Shown here piece by piece: positions 25,566 to 35,105 of a stretch of 64,000 nucleotides of DNA. The notes beneath the pieces were generated by a model. It was not told the origin of the DNA. It was given only the letters and a program-made list of their open reading frames with translations, and ran no database searches. The stretch comes from Streptomyces sp. NBC_01335 (GTDB lineage Bacteria; Actinomycetota; Actinomycetes; Streptomycetales; Streptomycetaceae): positions 1,302,001 to 1,366,000 of the forward strand of contig NZ_CP108370.1 in NCBI RefSeq assembly GCF_035953295.1, read 5' to 3'. The translations under genes and the position numbers were made by a program. Within the stretch, counting starts at the first letter, position 1, and each line of letters begins with the position of its first letter.

Positions 25566-28079
25566 TCACGCCCCGCGCAGCACCGCGCCGTTGCGCTCGG
25601 CGGCGAGCGCCACGGCGGCGTCGCGGGCGGCCGACGCCTCGTCGACCGTCAGCGTGCGGTCCGGGGCGCGGAAGCGCAGCGCGTACGCGAGCGACTTGCG
25701 GCCCTCACCGATCTGGTCGCCGGTGAACACGTCGAACAGCCGGAGCGATTCGAGGAGTTCGCCCGCGCCCTCGCGGAGCGTCGCCTCGACCTCGGCGGCC
25801 GGGACGTCGGTGGGGACGATCAGCGCGATGTCCTGGGTCGCCACCGGGAAGGTGGAGATCCGGGGGGCGCGGAGCACGCCTTCGGCGGCCCGCTCCAGGA
25901 CGTCGATCTCGATCTCCATCGCGCTGGTGCGCTCGGGGAGGTGCAGCTCCTTGACGACGCGCGGGTGGAGTTCGCCCGCGTGTCCGAGGAGGGTCTCCTC
26001 GCCGTTCACCGTGACGTACAGCGCGGCGCAGCGGCCGGGGTGCCACGGGGCGTGCCGGTCGGCGCGGACCGTCACCTCGACGCCCGCCTCGCGGGCGAGG
26101 GTGCGTGCTGCCTCGACGGAGTCCGCCCAGGTCGCCGGGCGGCCCTTGCCCCACCAGCCGGCCTGTTCGCGGGCGCCCGCGAGGACGACGGCGGCGTGGC
26201 GCGGCTGACGCGGCAGGGAGGTGTTGAGCGCGGCGATCTCCTCTTCCGAGGGGCGCCGGTCCACCGGGAGCCGGACGGCCTGCGTCTCGTGGCCGGTCGG
26301 CCGGAAGACCAGCCCGGTCTCGAAGAGCGCGAGGTCGTGGGAGCCGCGGCCGTCGTTGCGCCGCAGCGCGCCGAGGAGGCCCGGCAGCAGCGTGGTGCGC
26401 AGCGCCGGCTCCTCGTCGGAGAGCGGGTTGGCGAGGAGGACCGTGCGGCGCCGGGCGTCGTCGGTGTCCAGGCCGAGCTGGTCGAGGACGGTGTTCCCGA
26501 TGAACGGGTAGTTCAGCGCCTCGACGTAACCGGCGCCGGCCAGGGCCCGGCCGATGCGGCGGCCCAGCCGCTGGCGGTCGGTGAGACCGCGGCCCGACGG
26601 CGGGGTCGGCAGGGTCGACGGGAGGCTCTCGTAACCCTCCAGCCGGATGACCTCTTCGGCGAGGTCGTTCGGCTCGCTCAGGTCGGGGCGCCAGGACGGC
26701 ACGGTGACCAGGAGCTCGTCCTGCCCGTAGACGTCGCAGCCGACCTCCTGGAGGCGGCGGACGACGATCTCGCGGCCGTAGTCGACCCCGGCCACCCGGC
26801 TGGGGTGGTCCGCGGGCATCGCGATGGTGCGGGGCGCGGAGGGGGCGGTGATCTCGGTGACGCCCGCCTCGGCGGTCCCGCCGGCGAGCAGCACCAGCAG
26901 GTCGACCGTGCGCTGCGCGGCAGCGGCGGCGGCCTGCGGGTCGACGCCGCGCTCGAAGCGCTTGGACGCCTCGGTGGACAGCTTGTGCCGGCGCGAGGTG
27001 CGGGCGATCGAGAGCGCGTCGAAGTGCGCGGCCTCGACGACGACCTCGGTGGTGGCGGCGGTCTCGGTGCCGGCGTCGGCGATCTCCGTGTGGGCGCCGC
27101 CCATGACACCGGCGAGGCCGATGGGGCCGCGGTCGTCGGTGATGACGAGGTCCTCGGCGTCCAGGACGCGGACGACACCGTCGAGGGTGGTGAGCTTCTC
27201 GCCCTGCTGGGCGCGGCGGACGCCGACGGGGCCTTCGACGCGGGTGCGGTCGTAGGCGTGCAGCGGCTGGCCGAGCTCCAGCATCACGTAGTTGGTGATG
27301 TCGACGGCGAGCGAGACCGCGCGCATGCCGGCCTTCTGCAGCCGGCGCGTCATCCAGAGCGGCGAGCGGGCCTCGGGGTCGAGACCGGTGACGGTGCGCG
27401 CGGTGAAGCGCGGGCAGCCGAACGGGTCACTGATCCGGACCGGGTAGCCGTACGCGTTCGGCGCGGGTACGTCGAGCAGCGCCGGGTCGCGCAGCGGCAG
27501 GCCGTACGCGGTGGCGGTCTCGCGGGCGATGCCGCGCATCGACAGGGCGTAGCCGCGGTCGGGGGTGACGGCGATGTCGAGGACCTCGTCGACGAGCTGG
27601 AGCAGCTCGATCGCGTCGGTGCCCGCCTCGGTCTCCGGCGACAGCACGATGATGCCGTGGGTGCCGTCGTCGCCCATGCCGAGCTCGTCGGTGGAGCAGA
27701 TCATGCCGTGCGAGGTCTTGCCGTACGTCTTGCGCGCGGCGATCGCGAAGTCGCCGGGCAGGACGGCGCCGGGGAGGACCACGACGACCTTGTCGCCGAC
27801 GGCGAAGTTGCGGGCGCCGCAGACGATCTCCTGCGGTTCTCCGGTGCCGTTGGCGGTTCCGACGTCGACGGTGCAGAAGCGGATGGGCTTCTTGAAGCCC
27901 TCCAGCTCCTCGATGGTCAGTACCTCTCCGACGACCAGCGGGCCGGTGAGGCCGGCGCCGGTCTGCTCGACGGCCTCGACCTCGAAGCCGGCGTCGACGA
28001 GCTTGGCCTGCACGTCACGGCCGGTCTCGGAAGCCGGCAGGTCGACGTATTCCCGCAGCCAGGAAAGCGGGACGCGCAT
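25566..28079 (-). CDS. pheT: phenylalanyl-tRNA synthetase beta subunit
   Basis: The 837-residue beta chain of the (alpha-beta)2 PheRS, which charges tRNA-Phe. It starts with [15 protein letters not shown], followed by the EMAP-type tRNA-binding domain (about residues 40-150), the B3/B4 editing domain, B5 and the catalytic-like core. It ends in the FDX-ACB anticodon-binding domain ([17 protein letters not shown] onward, from about residue 740). ATG 28079 overlaps the pheS stop by one base (TGATG), giving translational coupling. The length is normal. Confidence 0.98.
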   Translation of the reverse strand: MRVPLSWLREYVDLPASETGRDVQAKLVDAGFEVEAVEQTGAGLTGPLVVGEVLTIEELEGFKKPIRFCTVDVGTANGTGEPQEIVCGARNFAVGDKVVVVLPGAVLPGDFAIAARKTYGKTSHGMICSTDELGMGDDGTHGIIVLSPETEAGTDAIELLQLVDEVLDIAVTPDRGYALSMRGIARETATAYGLPLRDPALLDVPAPNAYGYPVRISDPFGCPRFTARTVTGLDPEARSPLWMTRRLQKAGMRAVSLAVDITNYVMLELGQPLHAYDRTRVEGPVGVRRAQQGEKLTTLDGVVRVLDAEDLVITDDRGPIGLAGVMGGAHTEIADAGTETAATTEVVVEAAHFDALSIARTSRRHKLSTEASKRFERGVDPQAAAAAAQRTVDLLVLLAGGTAEAGVTEITAPSAPRTIAMPADHPSRVAGVDYGREIVVRRLQEVGCDVYGQDELLVTVPSWRPDLSEPNDLAEEVIRLEGYESLPSTLPTPPSGRGLTDRQRLGRRIGRALAGAGYVEALNYPFIGNTVLDQLGLDTDDARRRTVLLANPLSDEEPALRTTLLPGLLGALRRNDGRGSHDLALFETGLVFRPTGHETQAVRLPVDRRPSEEEIAALNTSLPRQPRHAAVVLAGAREQAGWWGKGRPATWADSVEAARTLAREAGVEVTVRADRHAPWHPGRCAALYVTVNGEETLLGHAGELHPRVVKELHLPERTSAMEIEIDVLERAAEGVLRAPRISTFPVATQDIALIVPTDVPAAEVEATLREGAGELLESLRLFDVFTGDQIGEGRKSLAYALRFRAPDRTLTVDEASAARDAAVALAAERNGAVLRGA

Positions 28080-29218
28080 CAGATCTCCATCCCGAACGGT
28101 CGGGTGAACCGGATGTCACCCTCGACCAGGTCTCGCATGTCTTCGACGTTGTGGCGGAACATCAGCATCCGTTCGATGCCGAACCCGAAGGCGAATCCGC
28201 TGTACTTCTCGGGGTCGACACCGCAGGCGACGAGCACCTTCGGGTTGACCATGCCGCAGCCGCCCAGCTCGATCCAGCCCTCGCTGCCGCAGGTGCGGCA
28301 GGGGCGGTCGGGGTTGCCGACGGACTCGCCGCGGCAGACGAAGCAGACCATGTCCATCTCGGCGGACGGCTCGGTGAACGGGAAGTAGTTCGGCCGCAGC
28401 CGGGTCTTCATGTCCGTGCCGAAGAGCGCCTGCACCATGTGGTCCAGGGTGCCCTTGAGGTCGGCCATGGTGAGGCCCTCGTCGATCGCGAGCAGCTCGA
28501 TCTGGTGGAAGACCGGGGTGTGCGTCGCGTCGAGCTCGTCGGTGCGGTAGACCCGGCCGGGGCAGACCACGTAGACGGGGGGCTTGCGGCTGAGCAGCGA
28601 CCGCGCCTGGACGGGCGAGGTGTGGGTACGCAGCACGACGCCGGACTCGTCGCCCTCGGTGGGACGGCCGTCGGCCGTCGTACCGCGGACGAAGAAGGTG
28701 TCCTGCATCTGGCGGGCCGGGTGGTCGGGCACGAAGTTGAGGGCGTCGAAGTTGAACCACTCCGCCTCGACCTCGGGGCCCTCCGCGATCTCGTAGCCCA
28801 TGGCCACGAAGACGTCGGCGACGCGCTCCATGATGGTCGTCAGCGGGTGGCGGGCGCCGGCCGGGACGCGGTCGTAGGGGAGCGTGACGTCCACGGCCTC
28901 CTCGACGAGCACCCGGGCGTCCCGCTCGGCCTCCAGCTCGGCCTGGCGTGCGGCCAGGGCCTTGGAGACCGCGCCGCGGGCCTGGCCCACGCGCTTGCCC
29001 GCCTCGGCCTTGGCCTGCGGCGGCAGGGCTCCGATCTCGCGGTTGGCGAGCGACAGCGGCGAGGTACCCCCGGTGTGCGCGGTCTTCGCCTGGGCGAGCG
29101 CGTCGAGGTCGCCCGCGGCGGCGAAGGCGGCGAACGCCTCGTCCCGCATGCGCTCGATCTCTTCCGGTTTCAGTGCCTCGACCTCGACTGGGTCGTACGA
29201 CTTGTTCGGTGCCGACAT
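28079..29218 (-). CDS. pheS: phenylalanyl-tRNA synthetase alpha subunit
   Basis: A 379-residue class II synthetase catalytic chain. An N-terminal coiled-coil (about residues 15-110) is followed by the catalytic core with motif 2 ([20 protein letters not shown]) and motif 3 ([14 protein letters not shown], near residue 345). A CFVC...CRTC pair of cysteine doublets near residues 305-325 may bind zinc. ATG 29218 follows GGGAAGAG; the family begins 'MSAPN'. It forms an operon with pheT. Confidence 0.98.
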   Translation of the reverse strand: MSAPNKSYDPVEVEALKPEEIERMRDEAFAAFAAAGDLDALAQAKTAHTGGTSPLSLANREIGALPPQAKAEAGKRVGQARGAVSKALAARQAELEAERDARVLVEEAVDVTLPYDRVPAGARHPLTTIMERVADVFVAMGYEIAEGPEVEAEWFNFDALNFVPDHPARQMQDTFFVRGTTADGRPTEGDESGVVLRTHTSPVQARSLLSRKPPVYVVCPGRVYRTDELDATHTPVFHQIELLAIDEGLTMADLKGTLDHMVQALFGTDMKTRLRPNYFPFTEPSAEMDMVCFVCRGESVGNPDRPCRTCGSEGWIELGGCGMVNPKVLVACGVDPEKYSGFAFGFGIERMLMFRHNVEDMRDLVEGDIRFTRPFGMEI

Positions 29219-29420
29219 CTCTTCCCGTGCTTCCGATTGGCTGATACTGCCCGTATCGGGGGACACCCCGAGACCCCCGTGGCCCTGCTCGACGGCAGGA
29301 GGACGCAAAGGTGCCAAAGGTCGAGTCTAAAGGCCGTGGGGGCGGTACGAAGCCCGTGGGCTGCTCGGAGGCCCTCCACCGCGCGGTGCGAAGGCGCCCG
29401 ATCCCTCCGCGCGATCCTGG

Positions 29421-30572
29421 TTATCGCAGGTACGCGGGGGTGCTCACGGGCAGGATAAATCGAAACTCCGCGCCCCCGCCGGGAGCCCGGTCGACCGTGA
29501 TGGTGCCGCCGTGGGCGGCGACGATGCCCTTGACGATGTAGAGGCCGAGGCCGGTGCCGCCGCGCTTGCTGCCGCGCCAGAAGCGGGTGAAGACGCGGGC
29601 CATCGACTCCTCGGGGATGCCGGGCCCTTCGTCGCTCACGGTGACCGCCGTTCCTGTCTCGTCGTTGTCCGCCGGGGCGGGTGCGATGTCGATGGTGACA
29701 GTTCCCTCGCCGTGGCGCACCGCGTTTTCCAGCAGGTTGCCGAGTACCTGGTCGATCTTGTCGGGGTCGGCCCAGAGATCGGGCAGCGGGTGGCCGGCGC
29801 GGACGAGGAAGCGGTCGGGCGACTGGCCGCTGGCGACGAGGGCCTGTACGTGGCGGGCGACGGCGGCGGAGATGTCGACGGGCTGGCGGCGCAGCTCCAG
29901 CCGGCCGGAGTCGATCCGGGAGATGTCCAGCAGCTCGGCGATGAGGCGGGTGATGCGGCCGGCGTCGGCGTCGACCGTCTCCAGCATGAGCCGCTTCTGA
30001 TCGTCGGAGAAACGTTCCCACTTGGCGAGCAGCGTGGCGGTGAACCCCTTGACGGAGGTCAGCGGGGAGCGCAGCTCGTGGGCGACGGTCGCGATGAGGT
30101 CGGAGTGGCTGCGCTCGGTGCGGCGGCGGGCCTCGGTCGAGCGGAGCTGGACGACGACCCGCCGGACGGGTCCGGTGGGGTGGTCGCGGACGTACCGCGC
30201 GGAGACGAGGACCTCGCGCCCGCCGGGGAGCAGCAGGTTCCGCTCGGGCTGGCCGACCCGGGTGGCGAGGCCGCCGTAGGGATCGGTCAGGGTCCACCAG
30301 CGTCGGCCCTTGAGGTCTTCGAGGGGCAGTGCCTCTTCCAGCCGGCTGCCGAGGGCGGTTTCCTTCGCCACGGAGGTGATCTTGACGGCGGCGGCGTTGA
30401 AGCAGACGATGCGCCCGGTCCGGTCGGCGACGACCAGCCCGTCCGGCAGGTCGTCCGGCTCGACGCCGAGGAGGATGTCCGAGGGGGCGGAGCCGCCCGC
30501 AGCGTCCTCGTCCGCCCCGGGGCGGACGACGGTGGTCGTCGTCCGACGCGGCCTGCTCATGCCGACAGCCAT
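29421..30572 (-). CDS. PAS-domain sensor histidine kinase
   Basis: A 383-residue soluble kinase with an N-terminal PAS domain (DLPDGLVVADRTGRIVCFN, about residues 45-63), a HisKA dimerisation domain with the phosphoacceptor histidine in TVAHELRSPLTSVKG (about 165), and a HATPase domain with N box (NLLENAVRHGEG), G1 (DEGPGIP) and G2 (GTGLGLYIVKG). No transmembrane segment is present. No response regulator is adjacent, so its partner lies elsewhere. ATG 30572 is preceded by GGGGTACGGGAAA; ATG 30560 is an alternative. Its upstream region abuts a MITE-like repeat. Conserved next to pheST in Streptomyces. Confidence 0.92.
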   Translation of the reverse strand: MAVGMSRPRRTTTTVVRPGADEDAAGGSAPSDILLGVEPDDLPDGLVVADRTGRIVCFNAAAVKITSVAKETALGSRLEEALPLEDLKGRRWWTLTDPYGGLATRVGQPERNLLLPGGREVLVSARYVRDHPTGPVRRVVVQLRSTEARRRTERSHSDLIATVAHELRSPLTSVKGFTATLLAKWERFSDDQKRLMLETVDADAGRITRLIAELLDISRIDSGRLELRRQPVDISAAVARHVQALVASGQSPDRFLVRAGHPLPDLWADPDKIDQVLGNLLENAVRHGEGTVTIDIAPAPADNDETGTAVTVSDEGPGIPEESMARVFTRFWRGSKRGGTGLGLYIVKGIVAAHGGTITVDRAPGGGAEFRFILPVSTPAYLR

Positions 30573-30628
30573 TTTCCCGTACCCCACCTCTCGAACCGGT
30601 GCAGTGGGCCCCGAGCCCGTCACCCTAC

Positions 30629-30801
30629 TAGGCCGTGTGTCGAAAGTGGCGCCGTCCGCCCGAAGGGCGGGCCCGGCGGCGTCCGGTGCGTGCGATCGCA
30701 CGGCGGAGGGCCGCCCCGATACTGGGCGTATCGGGGTGATCCCGACAACGCGGCGGGCGCACGAGCGGGCGCTACGGCCGGTCGTCGGCGGGCACGGTCA
30801 G
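30629..30801. repeat. MITE-like dispersed repeat, copy A
   Basis: About 173 bases beginning TAGGCCGTGTGTCGAAAG and running to the stop codon region of the TrmH-like gene (GGCACGGTCAGG). The middle (GTCCGGTGCGTGCGATCGCA, then a hairpin, then GACAACGCGGCGGG) is clearly related to the element at 40436-40601. The internal hairpin CCCCGATAC...GTATCGGGG differs between copies. Confidence 0.65.
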
Positions 30802-31637
30802 GAACCCGTACGGGGGCGCTGCGCGCGGGCGGAGGCGTAGAGGCAGACGGCGGCGGCGGTGGCGAGGTTGAGGCTCTCCGCCTTGCCGTGGATGGGCACC
30901 CGGACCACCGCGTCGGCGAGGGCGCGGGTCTCCTCGGGGAGGCCCCAGGCCTCGTTGCCGAAGACCCAGGCGGTGGGGCCGCCCATGGTGCCGGCGTCGA
31001 GTTCGTCGTCGAGGTCGGCGGTACCGGCCCCGTCCGCGGCCAGCACCCGCGCACCGGCGTCCCGCAGCCCCTGGACGGCCAGCTCGACCGGTACGCCGAC
31101 CGCGACCGGCAGGTGGAAGTGCGAACCGACGGACGCGCGCACCGACTTGGGGTTGTACAGGTCGACCGAGGCGTCGGTGAGGACCACGGCGTCCGCGCCC
31201 GCCGCGTCGGCGCAGCGCAGCACCGTACCGGCGTTGCCGGGGTCGCGTACGTTCGCCAGTACGGCCACCAGGCGGGGCTTCGCGGCGAGGATGTCCTCGA
31301 ACGGGGAGTCCAGGAAGTGGCAGACGCCGATCAGGCCCTGGGGGGTGACGGTCTGGGAGACGTCGGCGAGGACGTCCGCGTCGGCGAGGTGCACCCGGGC
31401 ACCGGCCGCGTGGGCGGCGTCGATGATCTCCGTGTACCGCTCGGCGGCTTCCACCGTGGCGAACAGCTCGATCAGGGTGGGTTCGCCGTCGGCGCCCCGG
31501 TGCGCGGCGGCCTCGCGCACGGCCTGCGGCCCCTCGGCGATGAACCGGCGCTCCTTGACGCGGAAGTTCCGCTTGGCCAGCCTCCGGGCGGCGGCGACGC
31601 GGGGCGAACGCGGGGAGATCAGTTCGGGGATGCCCAT
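30798..31637 (-). CDS. TrmH/SpoU-family RNA 2'-O-methyltransferase
   Basis: A 279-residue SPOUT methyltransferase, probably acting on rRNA. An N-terminal substrate-binding region (KERRFIAEGPQAVREA, about residues 29-44) is followed by the knotted catalytic domain with motif 1 (LANVRDPGNAGTVLRCADA), motif 2 (TAWVFGNEAWGLP) and motif 3 (VPIHGKAESLNLATAAAVCLY, split in the fold). ATG 31637 is the conserved start (MGIPELISPRSPRV). The stop codon (30798-30800) coincides with the end of a MITE-like repeat. It lies downstream of infC-rpmI-rplT but is separated from it by a terminator. Confidence 0.93.
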   Translation of the reverse strand: MGIPELISPRSPRVAAARRLAKRNFRVKERRFIAEGPQAVREAAAHRGADGEPTLIELFATVEAAERYTEIIDAAHAAGARVHLADADVLADVSQTVTPQGLIGVCHFLDSPFEDILAAKPRLVAVLANVRDPGNAGTVLRCADAAGADAVVLTDASVDLYNPKSVRASVGSHFHLPVAVGVPVELAVQGLRDAGARVLAADGAGTADLDDELDAGTMGGPTAWVFGNEAWGLPEETRALADAVVRVPIHGKAESLNLATAAAVCLYASARAQRPRTGS

Positions 31638-31744
31638 GGTCGGCGGCGGGCCTCTCTGCGTGCGACGGGACTCGGGGGTGTCCGGCGGATCAGGGTCACG
31701 CGCCCCGGGAGGACGTGTGACGCACCGGGAAGGCGTGTGACGCA

Positions 31745-31779
31745 CCGGACCCGCAGGCGACGAGCGCCTGCGGGTCCGG
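31745..31779 (-). terminator. terminator after rplT
   Basis: Perfect 15-base arms (CCGGACCCGCAGGCG at 31745-31759 and its complement at 31765-31779) with a 5-base loop. It lies 26 bases after the rplT stop. Confidence 0.82.
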
Positions 31780-31805
31780 GTCAAGCACCTTCAAGTACGC
31801 CTGGG

Positions 31806-32189
31806 TCAGGCGGCCTTGGGGGCGTTCACGTCGGCCGGGAGGGCCTTCTTCGCGACCTCGACGAGGGCGGCGAACGCGTTGGCGTCGTTGACCGCGAGCT
31901 CGGCCAGGATCTTGCGGTCCACCTCGATGTTGGCGGCCTTCAGACCCTGGATGAGGCGGTTGTAGGTCATGCCGTTCTGGCGGGCAGCGGCGTTGATGCG
32001 CTGGATCCAGAGCTGGCGGAAGTCGCCCTTGCGCTTCTTGCGGTCGTTGTAGTTGTAGACCAGGGAGTGGGTGACCTGCTCCTTGGCCTTGCGGTACAGG
32101 CGCGAACGCTGACCGCGGTAACCGCTGGCGGCCTCGAGGATCGCCCGGCGCTTCTTGTGGGCGTTTACTGCCCGCTTGACGCGTGCCAC
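31806..32189 (-). CDS. rplT: 50S ribosomal protein L20
   Basis: The 127-residue L20 protein, which binds 23S rRNA early in 50S assembly. The family signature is complete: [20 protein letters not shown] at the N-terminus, [17 protein letters not shown], and [23 protein letters not shown] 32189 follows AAGGAG. It is the last gene of infC-rpmI-rplT. The C-terminus has a short [12 protein letters not shown] tail typical of Streptomyces. Confidence 0.98.
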   Translation of the reverse strand: MARVKRAVNAHKKRRAILEAASGYRGQRSRLYRKAKEQVTHSLVYNYNDRKKRKGDFRQLWIQRINAAARQNGMTYNRLIQGLKAANIEVDRKILAELAVNDANAFAALVEVAKKALPADVNAPKAA

Positions 32190-32303
32190 TTTTAACTCCT
32201 TGTAGCGGGGCTGGTGTTCATGTCTTCGACGCACCCAGCCCGGAAACGAATTGGTCCCGGTGTGATCGAGGTCGGCCGCCCGGATTCACCGGGGGCCAGG
32301 ACC

Positions 32304-32498
32304 TCACTTGCCGAGAAGCTTCTTGATCTTCTTGGCGTCGGCCGGAGCCACGACGACCGTGCCGGTCAGCGAGCGGGTCTTCTTGGACGACTTGTGCTCC
32401 AGGAGGTGGCGCTTGCCCGCCTTCTCGCGGAGCACCTTGCCGGAGCCGGTGATCTTGAAGCGCTTGCTGGTACCGCTGTGCGTCTTGTTCTTCGGCAT
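32304..32498 (-). CDS. rpmI: 50S ribosomal protein L35
   Basis: The 64-residue L35 protein. [20 protein letters not shown], then [19 protein letters not shown] give an unambiguous match. ATG 32498 follows GAGGAGAG. It lies between infC and rplT in the standard order. Confidence 0.98.
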   Translation of the reverse strand: MPKNKTHSGTSKRFKITGSGKVLREKAGKRHLLEHKSSKKTRSLTGTVVVAPADAKKIKKLLGK

Positions 32499-32617
32499 CG
32501 CGCCGTTCTCTCCTCGTCAGTGGCGCCCCTCACGGTGCGGGCACCGCGCAAATCAGGGGCGTCAGATCTCTGTGGATTCCGGGAGGACCGGGGGCCGCCT
32601 GGGTGGCGGCCCCGAGG

Positions 32618-33292
32618 TCACGCCTCGGAAGGTGTCTCGGCCGAAGCCTCGGCAGGAGCCTCGGCGGGTGCCTCGGCCTGCTCCTCGGACTCACCCGCGG
32701 ACTCGGTGTCCTGGGTGGTGCCCTGGCGCTCGGCCTTGCGGGCGGCCTGCGCCTCGCGGGCCTCCGCCATGGCTTCGGTCTTCTTCTTGTGCGGGCCCAG
32801 AACCATGATCATGTTCCGGCCGTCCTGCTTGGGGTTGGACTCGATGAAGCCGAGTTCCTCGACGTCCGAAGCGAGACGCTGGAGCAGGCGGAAGCCGAGC
32901 TCCGGGCGGGACTGCTCACGACCACGGAACATGATCGTGATCTTGACCTTGTCGCCCTGCTTCAGGAACCGAACGACGTGACCCTTCTTGGTGTCATAGT
33001 CGTGCGGGTCGATCTTCGGCCGGAGCTTCATCTCCTTGATGACCGTGTGCGCCTGGTTCTTGCGCGCCTCACGGGCCTTCATGGCCGACTCGTACTTGAA
33101 CTTCCCGTAGTCCATGAGCTTGCACACGGGCGGGCGGGCAGTCGCCGCCACCTCGACCAGGTCGAGGTCGTACTCCTGTGCGAGCTCCAGGGCCTTGGCA
33201 AGCGGAACAATCCCGACCTGCTCGCCGCTGGGTCCGACAAGTCGCACCTCGGGAACGCGAATCCTGTCGTTGATGCGGGGCTCGGCGCTGAT
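32618..33292 (-). CDS. infC: translation initiation factor IF-3, predicted ATC start
   Basis: A 224-residue IF-3 with the N-terminal domain ([18 protein letters not shown]), a linker and the C-terminal domain ([18 protein letters not shown]). A further 40-residue Ala/Glu/Gln-rich C-terminal tail is typical of Streptomyces. No ATG, GTG or TTG is available in frame at the conserved N-terminus. The only sensible start is ATC at 33292-33290 (ISAEPRIND), with AGGAGG four bases upstream. IF-3 genes of other bacteria use rare starts such as AUU for autoregulation. A GTG 12 codons in would delete conserved residues. Confidence 0.93.
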   Translation of the reverse strand: MSAEPRINDRIRVPEVRLVGPSGEQVGIVPLAKALELAQEYDLDLVEVAATARPPVCKLMDYGKFKYESAMKAREARKNQAHTVIKEMKLRPKIDPHDYDTKKGHVVRFLKQGDKVKITIMFRGREQSRPELGFRLLQRLASDVEELGFIESNPKQDGRNMIMVLGPHKKKTEAMAEAREAQAARKAERQGTTQDTESAGESEEQAEAPAEAPAEASAETPSEA

Positions 33293-33592
33293 GGATCCTC
33301 CTAGGTAGCACCACGGGACCGCCTGGCGGACAGCCCCGTAACGTCTGTTTTCGACAAGACCAACCGCGCCGGGATATGAAAAATGCCCCGGACGGGAACA
33401 CAGGCGGGGCTCCTGGAAATACCGGAACACCGCCGCGTGCAATCCGCGGGGCGCATCGGACGGCTCCATCGTCCGTACGGAACGATGGTGGCCGTCTGAC
33501 CGGTGACCCGTCACCCTGAGGGCGACCAGGTGGGAGATCGGAGCCTCCACTTGTGGGCCGAGCACATAGGTGTCCGGCCGGTCGTTACACAA
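33293..33592 (-). promoter_or_regulatory. promoter and structured 5' leader of infC-rpmI-rplT
   Basis: TTGTGT (33592-33587) and TATGTG (33568-33563) with an 18-base spacer form a good vegetative promoter. The leader of about 265 nt contains two strong hairpins: CCATCGT..ACGATGG (33466-33488) and GGTGAC-CC-GTCACC (33502-33515). An intrinsic-terminator-like stem follows (33385-33410). This suggests control by premature termination. Confidence 0.65.
33378..33410 (-). terminator. possible attenuator in the infC leader
   Basis: On the minus strand GCCCCG (33410-33405), a 14-base loop and CGGGGC (33390-33385) are followed by ATTTTTC. A G/C stem followed by a U-run is rare in this genome style. It lies about 90 bases before the infC start. 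Confidence 0.55.
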
Positions 33593-33702
33593 GGTTAGCA
33601 GCCACCGGACGACGACGCTAATCCCGCGCCCCACGGCTCCTCACGCCCCCGGCCCGGCTCCCGCGCGCGGGGACGTACGGGACCCGCCGTATCGTGTGGG
33701 GC

Positions 33703-34062
33703 ATGAGTGACGCCCCCAGCACCGAGAACCCCGGCTTCGACGAAATGGCCCGCGACATCGCGGAGGTCCCCGCCGTCGAGGTGATCGTGACCGTCGCGGT
33801 CAACCTGATGAGCGCCGCCGCCGTGAAGCTCGGCCTGACCGAGGAGGGCGAGGAGCACAAGGACCTCGACGAGGCCCGCAAGCTCGTGCACGCCCTCGCC
33901 GGCCTGCTGGACGCCAGCACGACCGAGATCAGCACCTTCCACGCCTCGCCGCTGCGCGACGGGCTGAAGTCGCTCCAGCTCGCCTTCCGCGAGGCCTCGC
34001 TCGTACCGGACGAGCCGGGCACCGGCCCGGGCGAGAAGTACACGGGTCCGGTCTACGGCTAG
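33703..34062 (+). CDS. DUF1844 family protein
   Basis: A 119-residue protein of the DUF1844 family, conserved next to infC in actinobacteria. The helical core MARDIAEVPAVEVIVTVAVNLMSAAAVKLGL (quoted in parts: residues 12-30 and 31-42) and the LVHALAGLLDASTTEI segment are characteristic. TATCGT (33690-33695) lies seven bases before ATG 33703, so the transcript is probably leaderless. Function unknown. A strong hairpin follows. Confidence 0.88.
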   Translation: MSDAPSTENPGFDEMARDIAEVPAVEVIVTVAVNLMSAAAVKLGLTEEGEEHKDLDEARKLVHALAGLLDASTTEISTFHASPLRDGLKSLQLAFREASLVPDEPGTGPGEKYTGPVYG

Positions 34063-34075
34063 ACGGCCCCCGGAG

Positions 34076-34125
34076 CACAGCACGGAGCCCGCCTCCCCCT
34101 CGGGGACGGCGGGCTCCGTGCTGTG
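34076..34125. terminator. 18-base-arm terminator hairpin
   Basis: The arms 34076-34093 and 34108-34125 are perfectly complementary (CACAGCACGGAGCCCGCC) with a 14-base loop. It follows the DUF1844 gene and probably works on both strands. Confidence 0.82.
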
Positions 34126-34174
34126 TCCGGCGCGGAACGCGAGAGGCGCCCCGCCGCGAGTCACCCGGACACGG

Positions 34175-34291
34175 TCACCACTTCTCGTACGCGGTCAGCG
34201 GGTGCGTGAGGACCGCGGAGCCGACGGCGAAGAACACCAGGAGCGTGCCGCGCCCGGCAGGCTCTCGAACCGGCAGAAACCGGCCGACCGC
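34175..34291 (-). pseudogene. 38-codon in-frame open segment after the SseB stop, possible gene remnant
   Basis: Directly after the SseB stop (TGA 34294-34292) the same frame stays open for 38 codons. The last 25 or so have nearly pure G/C third positions and encode GRGTLLVFFAVGSAVLTHP followed by LTAYEKW, a membrane-like C-terminus. There is no start codon and no ribosome binding site. It may be the tail of a lost membrane gene or a readthrough extension. Confidence 0.4.
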
Positions 34292-35020
34292 TCAGCGGGT
34301 GAAGAGCGCCTCGCCAGGTGCGGGCGCGTCGGCCGGCAGCACGGCGAGGTCGAGGCCGCGGACGAGCCGGGCGCGCAGCACCTCGCTGGCGGAGAGCGCG
34401 GAGGCCACCCGCCGTGCCACCTCGGCGGGCACGGCGTCCGGGGCGAGGACGAGCGCGAGGGTGCCGTCGGCACTGCCCGGGCCCAGGTGGGCGCGGAGCA
34501 CGGCGGGTTCGGCCGCGACGACGTCCCGTACGGCCGTGACGACGGCGGGGTCGTCCAGCGGGTCGGCGCTGGTCCGTCCCTCGGTGAGGGCGCGCAGCAC
34601 GGAGCCGGAGAGCTCGAAGGGGACGGGCCCGGCGAGGTCCAGCACGATCGTGTCCGCCTTCTCGTGGGCGGCGGCCTGGAGCGCCTGGTGCAGGGGTACG
34701 GCGACGGGGCGGGCCTGCGGGTCCCAGAGCGCCAGGGACGCGGTGGAGGTGAAGGCGGGCAGCGCGCGCCGGTTCCCCGCCTTGAGGGTGGGGACGGCCA
34801 TGTCGCTGGTCTTCTCGCGGCGCAGCCCGTTCTCGTCCTCTTCCACCTCGCCGAGGACGGCGACGACGGGCACCAGGAGCCGGGCGTCCCGGAGGGCGGC
34901 GAGCACCGGCCCGACGGCCGACCTCTCCTTCGACCAGGCGGTGAGCGCCGCCGTCAGCTCGGGTGCGGCGGTGCCGTCGTCGTCGGAGAAACCGGGGTCC
35001 GGGATGTTCTTGAGCTCCAC
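34292..35020 (-). CDS. SseB family protein
   Basis: A 242-residue protein of the SseB family (type III secretion-related name, but housekeeping in actinobacteria; function unknown). It has the N-terminal family pattern (ELTAALTAWSKERSAVGPVLAAL and LLVPVVAVLGEVE) and the AFTSTASLALWDP segment. GTG 35020 is chosen because TACGCT (35032-35027) is exactly six bases upstream, giving a leaderless transcript. An in-frame upstream ATG at 35050 lies before this promoter box. It diverges from the beta-lactamase-like gene. Confidence 0.85.
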   Translation of the reverse strand: MELKNIPDPGFSDDDGTAAPELTAALTAWSKERSAVGPVLAALRDARLLVPVVAVLGEVEEDENGLRREKTSDMAVPTLKAGNRRALPAFTSTASLALWDPQARPVAVPLHQALQAAAHEKADTIVLDLAGPVPFELSGSVLRALTEGRTSADPLDDPAVVTAVRDVVAAEPAVLRAHLGPGSADGTLALVLAPDAVPAEVARRVASALSASEVLRARLVRGLDLAVLPADAPAPGEALFTR

Positions 35021-35105
35021 GGGACGAGCGTAGTGGGTCCCTTTTCTCATCCGGACGACAGGTTCGCCACAGGCTCTTCTCAGCCGCGGTTCCTAGCGTG
35101 CGGCC

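Noticed and set aside
25371..28388. A 1005-codon plus-strand open frame opposite pheT/pheS
   Set aside because: It is antisense to the well-conserved pheST genes, has no ribosome binding site or recognisable domain, and arises from GC-rich codon bias.
30629..30660. Promoter carried by the end of the MITE-like repeat driving the histidine kinase
   Set aside because: A TAGGGT-like box is near the end, but no -35 box lies at a suitable distance, so the claim cannot be supported.
29511..32195. An 894-codon plus-strand open frame
   Set aside because: It runs antisense across a histidine kinase, a methyltransferase and rplT, all clearly real; no domain or start signal supports it.
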